DNA of 64,000 nucleotides. Source: Nitrospirales bacterium. Lineage in GTDB: Bacteria; Nitrospirota; Nitrospiria; Nitrospirales; UBA8639. Location of the stretch: NCBI GenBank assembly GCA_022825885.1, contig JAJDVY010000042.1, positions 1 through 64,000 of the forward strand. The letters run 5' to 3'. A model generated the notes under the pieces. It did not search any database, was not told the DNA's origin, and was given only the letters and a program-made list of their open reading frames with translations. Numbering within the stretch: the first letter of the stretch is position 1; each line of letters starts with the position of its first letter. Below, in pieces: positions 37,700 to 45,304 of this stretch. The position numbers and the translations under genes were made by a program.

Positions 37700-38554
37700 T
37701 CAAGGAGCCGTTCGCCTGGCTCCTTCCAGCGTGTTCGCCAATAGCATGGCAATGGTCATGGGTCCCACGCCTCCGGGCACGGGGGAAATCCATCCGGCGC
37801 GTTCACGCACCGGCTCGAAATCCACGTCGCCGACCAGCCGGCCGTCATCGAGTCGATTGATGCCCACGTCGAGCACGATGGCCCCGTCTTTCACCATGTC
37901 GCGTGTGACGAACCGGGGTTTGCCGATCGCGGCCACCAGAATATCGGCTGCCCTGCAGACCGCGGGCAGGTCCTTGGTCCGGGAATGACACATGGTCACG
38001 GTGGCATGCTGATGCAGGAGAAGCATGGCCACGGGCTTTCCCACGATATTGCTGCGACCGACCACGACGGCCTTTTTCCCGGCAATGGGTTCGCCGGTGG
38101 ATTCGATCATGCGGATTACCCCTTTGGGCGTACAGGGGACAAATACCGGCTCCCCCGCGACTAACCGGCCGATATTGTACGGATGAAAACCATCGACGTC
38201 CTTGTCGGGGTCGATGGCATTGAGAACGGCCTGACCCTCAATGTGCGCCGGTAAGGGAAGCTGTACCAAAATCCCATGCACCCTGGGGTCCGCGTTCAAC
38301 TGAGCAACGAGGGTCAACAACTCAGCCTGGCTGGTCTCCGCGGACAAATGATGATCGGCCACGTACAGGCCGGCGGTATCGCAGGCCTTCTTTTTATTAC
38401 GAACGTAGACCGCGGAGGCCGGATCGTCGCCGACCAACACCACGGCCAAACCCGGGCGAACGCCGGTTCCGGCTTCAAGAGCTTGCACGTCCCGGCCAAT
38501 GCCGTTCCGGATGTCCTGCGCCAAGTTTTTCCCATCAATGAGTTGAGCCGCCAC
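37700..38554 (-). CDS. folD: Methylene-THF dehydrogenase / methenyl-THF cyclohydrolase
   Basis: A 284-residue bifunctional folate enzyme. The YVRNKKKACDTAG helix carries the catalytic Lys, VQLPLPAHI and the NADP-binding VVGRSNIVGKPVAMLLL are canonical. The GTG at 38554 has AAGGAGG five bases upstream; the ATG overlapping it is out of frame. First gene of folD-metF-panB. Confidence 0.96.
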   Translation of the reverse strand: MAAQLIDGKNLAQDIRNGIGRDVQALEAGTGVRPGLAVVLVGDDPASAVYVRNKKKACDTAGLYVADHHLSAETSQAELLTLVAQLNADPRVHGILVQLPLPAHIEGQAVLNAIDPDKDVDGFHPYNIGRLVAGEPVFVPCTPKGVIRMIESTGEPIAGKKAVVVGRSNIVGKPVAMLLLHQHATVTMCHSRTKDLPAVCRAADILVAAIGKPRFVTRDMVKDGAIVLDVGINRLDDGRLVGDVDFEPVRERAGWISPVPGGVGPMTIAMLLANTLEGARRTAP

Positions 38555-38736
38555 ATCGTCCTCCTTAACGTGGAAGGGAATCATTTACGCGTCACGCTAC
38601 GATAACAGGGGCTGAAAATTCCCGTCAATTAAGGAGCCCGTAGGTCAGGCGCTCCGCTGGCTTCGTTCAGAACCTATCCAGCAAGCGCATGGATCTTGAC
38701 TGCTCCGGACAACGAAGGCTCTAGCCTTACCCAATA

Positions 38737-38765
38737 TTGTATGACGTCGTCATACATGTTAGAAT
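38737..38765 (+). promoter_or_regulatory. Toxin-antitoxin promoter
   Basis: TTGTAT, 17-bp spacer, TAGAAT, ending 24 bp before the antitoxin ATG. The palindrome at 38738-38756 covers the -35 box and half the spacer. Confidence 0.6.
38738..38756 (+). promoter_or_regulatory. Palindromic operator of the toxin-antitoxin pair
   Basis: TGTATGACGTCGTCATACA is a perfect 9-bp inverted repeat around one base. Its position over the promoter fits autorepression by the ribbon-helix-helix antitoxin. Confidence 0.7.
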
Positions 38766-38789
38766 GAGTCTCCCTACAGGAGATCGCTG

Positions 38790-39050
38790 ATGCGAATCAA
38801 TGCCAGACTGGATGATGTCCGCGCTGAAAAACTGAAACAACTCCGATCACTGACGCGACTCGGCGTAAGCGAAATCGTGAAGCGCGCCATAGATCTTTTG
38901 CATCGGCAACAGGCCGGGCGGTCACGGGAAAAACTCGATGCCTTGTTGTCGAGCGATTTCGTGGGTTGCGCCGAAGGCCCGGAAGACCTGGCCAGCCGAT
39001 ACAAGCAGTATCTGACACGGGATCTCGAAAACAAACATGGTGCTGACTGA
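38790..39050 (+). CDS. Ribbon-helix-helix antitoxin (CopG-like)
   Basis: An 86-residue protein whose first 45 residues form a ribbon-helix-helix (MRINARLDDVRAEKLKQL as the ribbon and first helix, then VSEIVKRAIDLLHRQQ). The C-terminal part (LLSSDFVGCAEGPEDLASRY) probably wraps the toxin. AGGAG precedes the ATG. It overlaps the PIN toxin gene by 14 bp. The promoter-operator lies 24-50 bp upstream. Confidence 0.85.
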   Translation: MRINARLDDVRAEKLKQLRSLTRLGVSEIVKRAIDLLHRQQAGRSREKLDALLSSDFVGCAEGPEDLASRYKQYLTRDLENKHGAD

Positions 39051-39456
39051 TACCGGTTACTGGCTTGCGTTGGCCAATGCCCGGGACCGCTGGCACGAGG
39101 CCGCGGTCGCGGCCAGCCAGCGCCTCGACGAAACGCTCGTCGTCACGTGGCCGGTCGTGACCGAAACCTGTTACCTCATGCTCACGCGACTGGGCGTGCA
39201 AGCGGAGTTGCGCTTCGTCGAGCAAGTGTCGAGAAACGTGAGTATTCATGAAATCGGGCAGGAACATCTCGGCGCGATCCGTGCGTTGATGGAACAATAC
39301 GCGCGTCTGCCCATGGATTTGGCAGACGCCTCGCTTGTCCTCGCGGCAACTCAGCTTGGGGAAGGCCGCATTCTCTCCACGGACCGCCGCGACTTCGATA
39401 CCTATCGCTGGAAGGACACGGAACTGTTTCACAACCTGTTGGAGAATTGGGATTGA
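39037..39456 (+). CDS. PIN-domain ribonuclease toxin (VapC-like)
   Basis: A 139-residue PIN domain. The acidic metal-binding residues are Asp5 (VLTDTGYW), Glu in VVTETCY, Asp in MDLADASLV and Asp in STDRRDF. VapC toxins cut tRNA or rRNA; the target here is unknown. It overlaps the antitoxin reading frame by 14 bp and is on the opposite strand to the neighbouring operons. Confidence 0.87.
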   Translation: MVLTDTGYWLALANARDRWHEAAVAASQRLDETLVVTWPVVTETCYLMLTRLGVQAELRFVEQVSRNVSIHEIGQEHLGAIRALMEQYARLPMDLADASLVLAATQLGEGRILSTDRRDFDTYRWKDTELFHNLLENWD

Positions 39457-39654
39457 TGCTAGACGACGTACATCTCGATAAAATTGACGAATGGCTAATC
39501 CGGGCGATGCTCAATCCCTAATCAACCTCTATCGATAGCACACGAAGTTCAATGGGATAAAACACAGGAGGTCATAGGCACGAAAGCCTCATGCCGCCAT
39601 GCTAACTTCATTATTGCCGCGTGACTTCTGATCAGTTTGCCCTGGTAAGCTTCC

Positions 39655-39686
39655 AAATGCCAAGTGGCAACTACCACTTGGCATTT
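39655..39686. terminator. Inverted repeat, probable terminator
   Basis: A perfect 13-bp stem AAATGCCAAGTGG/CCACTTGGCATTT with a 6-nt loop in the spacer between the convergent toxin and lipoprotein genes. T-rich sequence follows on the plus strand (TTTGTCTTTGTG). Confidence 0.75.
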
Positions 39687-39732
39687 GTCTTTGTGTCTCC
39701 TCTCTACACTGACTTGTTGAGTGAGCCAATCG

Positions 39733-40845
39733 TTACTCGAATCGTTCTGTCGCGCCATAAAAGGCACCTGTAAAAACCGCCTCACTGCCACCAGATGTTG
39801 CCATATACCCTGCATTTGTCCCGGCGACTGCCCGAGGACTTCCGTCTGCATCATTCACGTTGGAAAATCGGCCGCCCCAGGATCCCACTGAATCCGTAAT
39901 GTTTTGCGTGGGATTTGTTACCCTGACGCCAGATCCGGCAAATGTGCCACTTTGACTGATCGGCACAGACCCGAGATGAACGCGGTATAAGGTCGGGATA
40001 AGGTTTGGCTCAAAAGAGGTCTGGCCATTTGGGAAAAGCCCGGAAACATTATAAAAATCCACATTGTCAATCAGCCCATTAATACTATTTCTATCAAAAT
40101 TAGCAAAAAGTTGTATCCTACCCTGATATTGCCCGTTTTCAATCGTTCCCCTTGGCGCAATCTGGTCTACACCTGCAACCCCCACGTAAAGGCCGCCGGC
40201 CCGACCAGTGTATGTTGCTATCCCCGTCGCCGGAAGACTAAGCGCTACGTCTTCAAAGGCTGGTCCATCGACAAAGGCCCCAATTTCAAAATTCAACGCA
40301 TCATCGACATACATCCAATACCCACCAGCCACATAGTCCGTAAAATCAGCATTGGACCATTCAATCGCAACACCTACGGTCACATCACGACCAACAATCG
40401 TACCATCAATCGCAGGGCGATTTGCGACTAGATTTTCTGATGGGTCATACGTCACTACATCAAACACATTGTCACGATTGGTATCCAATGAAAACGAACT
40501 TCCATTGTGGCGACTTACATGAAGCGTAAATCGATTTCCAGTAAAACTGGTCTCGATACTTCGAACAGCAGCTAGACGAGGGCTGTAGAAATTTTGCGCA
40601 ACACTGCCAAAGACGGGGCCACTTGTACGGCGAATCAGATCTGCTAGCGACCCACCCAGTGGATTTGCTGTGGTTCCACCGCGCATTTGATTTCCACTGA
40701 AAGCTGTTTGTGGTGGCATTGGTATCATTGGCTCAGGCACCATTCCCATTGGGGCACCGCTACTGTTTCCTCCCCCTCCCCCGCCACACGCACTCAGCAA
40801 CAATCCAACTGTAAGCACCATTGCGCCAATGCGTAAAAACTCCAT
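39733..40845 (-). CDS. TbpB-like surface lipoprotein
   Basis: A 370-residue lipoprotein. The signal peptide ends in LLSAC (lipobox Cys20), followed by a Gly/Ser/Pro/Met-rich flexible linker. The C-terminal half has the transferrin-binding protein beta-barrel hallmarks: ATYTGRAGGLYVG, GRIQLFANFDRNSINGLID, SGTFAGSGV, GSWGGRF and VFTGAFYGA. Such barrels occur in surface lipoproteins that bind host or environmental ligands, often iron-related; the ligand here is unknown. AGGAGG lies seven bases before ATG 40845. A structured leader and promoter precede it. GC is lower than the surroundings. Confidence 0.82.
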   Translation of the reverse strand: MEFLRIGAMVLTVGLLLSACGGGGGGNSSGAPMGMVPEPMIPMPPQTAFSGNQMRGGTTANPLGGSLADLIRRTSGPVFGSVAQNFYSPRLAAVRSIETSFTGNRFTLHVSRHNGSSFSLDTNRDNVFDVVTYDPSENLVANRPAIDGTIVGRDVTVGVAIEWSNADFTDYVAGGYWMYVDDALNFEIGAFVDGPAFEDVALSLPATGIATYTGRAGGLYVGVAGVDQIAPRGTIENGQYQGRIQLFANFDRNSINGLIDNVDFYNVSGLFPNGQTSFEPNLIPTLYRVHLGSVPISQSGTFAGSGVRVTNPTQNITDSVGSWGGRFSNVNDADGSPRAVAGTNAGYMATSGGSEAVFTGAFYGATERFE

Positions 40846-40907
40846 GCTGTACCTCCTAAAAAGTGAAGATGGATAAAGCCACCCGACCAGACATAGGCCG
40901 GGCCGGC

Positions 40908-41047
40908 CCATCTCTCTAGGCGATACAGGTATCCCTGCGTATTTACTGGTTGGCGTATCCTCGGCTCCGACTGGGAGCGACCCAGGCTAACCGAGACAGT
41001 TCTTGTATTTCACAGGCAACCCGACAATGGGCAACCTAGAGAGATGG
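40908..41047 (-). ncRNA. Structured 5' leader RNA, class unknown
   Basis: Read on the minus strand, the 140-nt element opens with CCATCTCTCTAGG and closes with CCTAGAGAGATGG, a perfect 13-bp terminal stem. Inside are CTCGG/CCGAG enclosing CTGGG-TCGCT-CCCAG, and GATAC/GTATC enclosing CAGG-GATA-CCTG, giving a multi-branch junction. The predicted promoter at 41056-41084 would start the transcript right at the terminal stem. The end lies 62 nt before the lipoprotein ATG. CCATCTT at 40866-40872, just ahead of the ribosome-binding site, can pair with the 3' arm of the terminal stem, a possible switch. No known riboswitch class recognised. Confidence 0.6.
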
Positions 41048-41055
41048 ACAAAGAG

Positions 41056-41084
41056 AGATTAGTAGACAGCGAGAGGAGTGTCAA
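41056..41084 (-). promoter_or_regulatory. Consensus promoter of leader RNA and lipoprotein
   Basis: On the minus strand, TTGACA, 17-bp spacer, TAATCT. The start point would fall at about 41049, two bases before the terminal stem of the leader. Confidence 0.7.
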
Positions 41085-41142
41085 TCGTAAATTAAAAAGT
41101 TAGGCGTGCTGACTAATGGTTGTAACTCCCGCAAGCATCCAC

Positions 41143-41170
41143 TTGACAAGGACAAATGTCAGCTTATGGT
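41143..41170 (+). promoter_or_regulatory. Predicted promoter for the DUF2971-like gene
   Basis: TTGACA, 16-bp spacer, TATGGT, about 85 bp before the GTG at 41262. Confidence 0.4.
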
Positions 41171-41261
41171 CGCTACAAGGAGAAATTGCGCTATAGACTT
41201 TATTGACAGCATAATTGAGGCGTGATTTTTACCTTGCGTCAGAGAAGAAAGGAGGGGCTTA

Positions 41262-42125
41262 GTGGACATTAACGCATTTGAGCAAGCAGAAGCTGGATGT
41301 GAAATCGCGCAACACATAAGCAAAGCAATGAAGACCCACGAGGAGCACGAAATTCTGGGCGATGAAGAAAGAGCCAGCCTGGAGAAGATTCACACACGAC
41401 TTGAGAACGTTTGCTCGAAAAAAATTCAAGAAATGACAGCTATGCCCTACCAAGACTGTGTGAAATTGTGGGACTATCAAAAGGGGCTGGCTAAGCTCAA
41501 ATGGTATAGTGATGAGATGCGTGCAGGCAATCCCAAACCGCCGACTCTCTTTAGGTGTGTTGATAAATACCCCGCCGCGGAGAATCACTTGACAGGTAAA
41601 CTTTGGTTCCAGTCACTCCCGCATTTTCGAAACATCAAGGGCGCAGGGAAAGACGTCTCAGAAGGTATCGGTTCTTACGCATTGCCCGATGGAAGAATCT
41701 GCCGAGACGTTAACGACGAGAACCCGACCGCCTTTATTCTGAGCTTTGGTGAACAAGCGGAATCAGTGAAGGAGTTTGGAGAATATTGTTTGGAGGTACG
41801 GAACCCATTGGAACTGAAGAGACGTGTGGAAGAACGTCTGTGTCCCGGAAGCCGAGTGGAATGGCAAAAAATTAAATACGACAAGGTCATGGATAAAGAC
41901 AACAAGGTCATGCAGCTTGAGACCAACCCCAGTCCTACTGAAAGCTGGGATCTCATGTACTACTCGAAGCCTGAGACATTTGCTGACGAAAAGGAATGGC
42001 GGTTGGTGATTTTCCTCCCAATGCGGTTGCTCAATGAGACATTTAAGTTGCACGTTGGAAACTTGATGGATGTCTTCCATCTGGTTGATCTTCGATATCA
42101 AGAGAAGCACAAAGATGGTGACTGA
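41262..42125 (+). CDS. DUF2971-like protein, function unknown
   Basis: A 287-residue soluble protein with a GTG start and GGAGGGG about 10 bases upstream. An N-terminal helical part (1-85) precedes a region with DUF2971 traits: an opening LFRCVDKYPAAENHLTGKLW block, a FILSFGE strand, and the closing YYSKPETFADEKEWRLVIFL block. DUF2971 genes are often found in accessory and defence loci, but the biochemical role is unknown. The gene is visibly lower in GC than its neighbours, which suggests transfer. Family assignment is by motif impression only. Confidence 0.6.
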   Translation: MDINAFEQAEAGCEIAQHISKAMKTHEEHEILGDEERASLEKIHTRLENVCSKKIQEMTAMPYQDCVKLWDYQKGLAKLKWYSDEMRAGNPKPPTLFRCVDKYPAAENHLTGKLWFQSLPHFRNIKGAGKDVSEGIGSYALPDGRICRDVNDENPTAFILSFGEQAESVKEFGEYCLEVRNPLELKRRVEERLCPGSRVEWQKIKYDKVMDKDNKVMQLETNPSPTESWDLMYYSKPETFADEKEWRLVIFLPMRLLNETFKLHVGNLMDVFHLVDLRYQEKHKDGD

Positions 42126-42197
42126 TCCACTGCCTTGACACCCCCCAAGGGGTGCCGTAGCATGCCGCTGTGAGTCACCTTTTTGCCTGCCAATATC

Positions 42198-42232
42198 TCC
42201 CTCACCCCAACCCTCTCCCAGAGGGAGAGGGA
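42198..42232 (+). repeat. Interspersed palindromic repeat (PHPNPLPEGEG type)
   Basis: TCCCTCACCCCAACCCTCTC then CCAGAGGGAGAGGGA, with a perfect 9-bp palindrome CCCTCTCCC/GGGAGAGGG at 42211-42231. This unit is widespread in bacterial spacers; its right arm supplies purine-rich sequence just before the GTG at 42233. A degenerate relative lies at 4650-4678. Confidence 0.75.
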
Positions 42233-43216
42233 GTGAAGGAGGCCCGGCAACCGTGCTCGTTCCGGACACTGTTCCGCGCCGTCGCCGTGCTTCTGTTTCT
42301 TGGTTGGTGGCCTTTGTCGGCGTTGGCCAACCCCATCAGCCAGTTGAGCAGCCCCCAATCCTTTATCGCGCACCCATCGGGCGAAGGCTATTTCATTGCC
42401 AATGCCAATGGCGAACCGGGCACAGCCGACAATAACGGGTTCATCTCGAAACTCGATCAGGACGGCAACCTGCTGGACCGCCACTTCATTCAAGGCGGCC
42501 GGGGCGACACGACCCTGCATTCCCCTCACGGCATGGGGATCGCCGGGGACACACTCTACGTGGCCGATATCACCGTGATTCGCGGATTTCACGTGCAGTC
42601 GGGCACACCCACGGTGACTGTCTCCCTGCATCCATTTCACGTCGAGGCGTTGACGGATCTGATCGCCGACGGCAGCGGGCAACTGTACGTCCTAGACACG
42701 GCCGGAAACGCCGTGTACCGGATTGACCCTCAACACGACTTCGAGGTGTCCCTCTATCTCCAACACGAGGACATGGGATCGCCGCGCGGACTGGCCGTTC
42801 ACCCGCGGTCCGGCCGGCTCTGGATCGCCAGCCTCGACAACGGGAACGTGATGGAAATTGCGGAAGACCGCACCATGACCGAGGTCATTTCCAATTCGTT
42901 TTTTACCGGCAAATTTCGCAATTTAAGCGGGCTCGACTTTGATCGATTCGGCAGCCTGTACCTGTCCGACATGACAGCAGGAAAAATCTGGCGGGTCCAG
43001 CCGGACCATTCCATGCAGGTCATTGCCGAGTTTCTGATCTCGCCGTCTTCCGTCAAAATCGACCGCCGGAACCATATGATCCTGGTCCCTTATTTGTACG
43101 CCGATGGAGCCGAGATCAACGGCCTGGAGCAGCCGACCAATACCGGCCAACGGAAACGCAAGCGGACGCTCTCCGATTACGGGCTGGGCTGGTTGGAAGG
43201 AGACGAGAAACAGTGA
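42233..43216 (+). CDS. NHL/SMP-30-like beta-propeller, exported
   Basis: A 327-residue protein with a signal peptide (FRTLFRAVAVLLFLGWWPLS then ALA) and about five to six propeller blades (GLAVHPRSGRLWIASLDNGN, GLDFDRFGSLYLSDMTAGKI, DGSGQLYVLDTAGNAVYRID). Blades of this kind bind ligands or hydrolyse lactones; no metal triad could be fixed by eye. The frame runs up to a GTG at 42170, but those codons translate an interspersed repeat (PHPNPLPEGEG), so I prefer GTG 42233. The next gene overlaps by 4 nt. Confidence 0.75.
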   Translation: MKEARQPCSFRTLFRAVAVLLFLGWWPLSALANPISQLSSPQSFIAHPSGEGYFIANANGEPGTADNNGFISKLDQDGNLLDRHFIQGGRGDTTLHSPHGMGIAGDTLYVADITVIRGFHVQSGTPTVTVSLHPFHVEALTDLIADGSGQLYVLDTAGNAVYRIDPQHDFEVSLYLQHEDMGSPRGLAVHPRSGRLWIASLDNGNVMEIAEDRTMTEVISNSFFTGKFRNLSGLDFDRFGSLYLSDMTAGKIWRVQPDHSMQVIAEFLISPSSVKIDRRNHMILVPYLYADGAEINGLEQPTNTGQRKRKRTLSDYGLGWLEGDEKQ

Positions 43217-43875
43217 GCAAGTGCGTTTACTGCCAGGAACGAAAAGGCAAGCGTCCCTGCCCGGCGTTGAGCGGCCCCATTTGCAGCCAATGCTGCGGGA
43301 CGCACCGGGTCGTCAGTATTGCGTGCCATTCCGATTGCGTCTATCTGGATACCAACGTGGAATATCAACAAAAACGCGTCGGGGATCAATTTGAACAGGA
43401 ACGGCGCGCCTTCTACAGGGATCTGCTTGAACAATCCGGAGACAAGGCCGCAGAAATGTTTTACTTTCTGGAAGCCGTGACGTTCAAACATTTCCAAGCG
43501 AGGACCGACGGACAGGATGGAGAGATCATCGCGGCCATCCAGGCGTTGCGTCGATCCTTCAGCCCGATCCACGTACCCGAAGGGATGTCCCCTCCCTTTA
43601 CCGAAGCCCTCAAGAAAGAATACCAAGCCTTCATGGAGGGCGAAAAACCCGACACCCAACTCGTGAGTGAGGTGCTGGATCGCGGCCTGACGTTTATTTC
43701 AGAATTTTCGGGAACCGGGCTCCGGTCCAATCGCTTTCTCAGCGGGCTGATCGGGTTCCTCAAAAGCCGTCATCCCGACGTGGCCGAGAAACTGACCAAA
43801 CTCGGCACGACGGGCGGACGCATCATCCTGCCGGGCAGCGCCCCAATGGAAGATCAGCCAAATCCTCTCGGCTAA
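43213..43875 (+). CDS. Cysteine-rich zinc-binding protein, function unknown
   Basis: A 220-residue protein opening with eight cysteines and a histidine in 45 residues (KCVYCQERKGKRPCP, ICSQCCGTHR, ACHSDC), a likely two-zinc module. A helical part follows (about 50-215). The start is a GTG overlapping the propeller stop by 4 nt (GTGA), so it is translationally coupled. Family not recognised by name; it looks cytoplasmic, while its partner is exported. Confidence 0.72.
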   Translation: MSKCVYCQERKGKRPCPALSGPICSQCCGTHRVVSIACHSDCVYLDTNVEYQQKRVGDQFEQERRAFYRDLLEQSGDKAAEMFYFLEAVTFKHFQARTDGQDGEIIAAIQALRRSFSPIHVPEGMSPPFTEALKKEYQAFMEGEKPDTQLVSEVLDRGLTFISEFSGTGLRSNRFLSGLIGFLKSRHPDVAEKLTKLGTTGGRIILPGSAPMEDQPNPLG

Positions 43876-43895
43876 GCACCGGCCCGCTGCCTGCC

Positions 43896-44498
43896 CTATT
43901 TCACCTCGACGGTCATTTCGATGCGTTCCAAGGGATTGTCTTTCGGATCCCGTGGTTGACTGACGATTTTGTCAGCCACCTCCATGCCCTTCACCACCTC
44001 GCCAAACACCGTGTACTGGCCGTCCAGAAACGAGGCGTTGTCTACGACGATGAAAAACTGGGAACCGGCGCTATCGGGGTCGGCCGATCGAGCCGCGGAC
44101 ACGATGCCCCGTTCATGCGGAATCCGGTTGAACTCGGCGGGCACGGTATAGCCCGGGCCTCCCATGCCATAGAGATGCCGCTTGCTCGGATCTTTGGTGT
44201 TGGGATCGCCACCCTGAATCATGAAGCCGGGAATCACCCGGTGAAAGATCGTCCCGTTATAAAACCCTTTTTTGGCCAAACCCAAAAAGCTTTCCACGTG
44301 CTTGGGCGCCAACTCCGGGAAAAACACCAGTTCCATTTGACCAAACTTGGTGGTGATGACCGCTCGAGGCGCCTTGCCCTCCGCCACCGGCAGGGCCTGC
44401 GGATTCCCGGCCAGGACAGGTTCCCCGGTGACTCCCGCCAGGAAAGCCACGACTCCCATTACCCACAGGACTTTTTTTACCGCACGCAATCCGATCAT
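43896..44498 (-). CDS. Peptidyl-prolyl cis-trans isomerase (cyclophilin), exported
   Basis: A 200-residue protein with a signal peptide (KKVLWVMGVVAFLAGVTG, cleavage near VLAG) and a cyclophilin domain (FHRVIPGFMIQGGDP, GSQFFIV, FLDGQYTVFGEVVKGMEV). The catalytic Arg is in FHRVI and the Gln-Phe-Phe pocket is intact. It should act in the periplasm. Last gene of the fab-rnc run. Confidence 0.94.
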   Translation of the reverse strand: MIGLRAVKKVLWVMGVVAFLAGVTGEPVLAGNPQALPVAEGKAPRAVITTKFGQMELVFFPELAPKHVESFLGLAKKGFYNGTIFHRVIPGFMIQGGDPNTKDPSKRHLYGMGGPGYTVPAEFNRIPHERGIVSAARSADPDSAGSQFFIVVDNASFLDGQYTVFGEVVKGMEVADKIVSQPRDPKDNPLERIEMTVEVK

Positions 44499-44527
44499 TC
44501 CTTCATCCTCCTGATTGTGTTGTGTTC

Positions 44528-45304
44528 TCAGATGCTACCCGTGAACCCCTGACCCGCGTTACTGGCAGACTGGAGTTGTTCGAGTGCCTGTTTAGCTGCT
44601 TGCTGTTCCGCCACTTTCTTGCTCTGCCCCTTCCCGCTTCCACGGCATTGTTGTTCAATTTCCACCGTGACCTCAAATGTTTTTTGATGATCAGGCCCCG
44701 ATTCTTCGACCACGGCATACACGGGCAGCACATGTAGGTGACGTTGACACCATTCCTGCAATTGACTTTTATAGTCCCGCCTGAACACCGCGAGATCATC
44801 CTGGTGCAAGGCTTCAAGTTGCGCGTCAAGGACCCGTAACGTAAACGTCCTGGCCGCGGTCAGCCCGCCATCCAGATAGACGGCCCCAATCACGGCCTCC
44901 AACGCGTTTGCCAACAGCGACACCTTGGCTCTGCCCTTGGTGCGTTCTTCTCCGCGACCCAGACGGAGCATGTCGCCGAGGCGCAAGCGCCGCGCGGCGT
45001 CCGCCAGCGCGAGCCGTCCCACGAGCCGGGCCCGGATTTGCGACAAATCCCCTTCAGCCAACTCCGGAAAGGTTTCCGCCAAATACTCACTCACGATCAA
45101 CCCCAACACCGCATCGCCTAAAAACTCGAGGCGTTCATTCTGTTTGTCCGCCGAAGAGGGGTCCTCTTGAAGGTGGGAACGATGCGTCAACGCCTCTTTC
45201 AATAACGCGAGTTCGCGAAACTCATACGGAAGTCGTTGCTGCGCTTCCTCAGACACCTTCGTGCTCTTTTTCCGTTGGTGGGGTCCGGCCGACGTCGAAC
45301 GCAC
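44528..45304 (-). CDS. rnc: Ribonuclease III
   Basis: A 258-residue double-strand-specific RNase. The signature NERLEFLGDAVLGLIV near 57-72 carries the catalytic acids, the second set is ALEAVIGAVYLDGG near 135, and a C-terminal dsRNA-binding domain follows (YKSQLQEWCQ...KKVAEQQAAKQALEQL). The GTG start abuts the fabF stop codon. Genes fabF-rnc adjacent are common. Confidence 0.97.
   Translation of the reverse strand: MRSTSAGPHQRKKSTKVSEEAQQRLPYEFRELALLKEALTHRSHLQEDPSSADKQNERLEFLGDAVLGLIVSEYLAETFPELAEGDLSQIRARLVGRLALADAARRLRLGDMLRLGRGEERTKGRAKVSLLANALEAVIGAVYLDGGLTAARTFTLRVLDAQLEALHQDDLAVFRRDYKSQLQEWCQRHLHVLPVYAVVEESGPDHQKTFEVTVEIEQQCRGSGKGQSKKVAEQQAAKQALEQLQSASNAGQGFTGSI

Larger units (their letters stand above)
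40846..41261. other. Intergenic region with leader RNA and divergent promoters
   Basis: This 416-bp spacer contains no gene I can support. Left to right it holds the lipoprotein ribosome-binding region, the structured RNA at 40908-41047, its minus-strand promoter at 41056-41084, and a plus-strand promoter candidate at 41143-41170. The remainder is AT-rich. Confidence 0.7.

Noticed and set aside
39455-39522. 21-codon frame overlapping the PIN toxin stop
   Set aside because: Too short and without a family; the overlap with the stop is probably chance.
40908-41047. Known riboswitch (c-di-GMP-I, cobalamin, TPP) or tRNA-like element
   Set aside because: Short GGGTTGCC-like and CAGG motifs resemble parts of c-di-GMP-I RNAs, but the order and conserved cores do not fit; no B12 box, no TPP core, no cloverleaf.
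38737-43875. Prophage or insertion sequence
   Set aside because: No transposase, integrase, att duplication or terminal inverted repeats are visible around the accessory genes.
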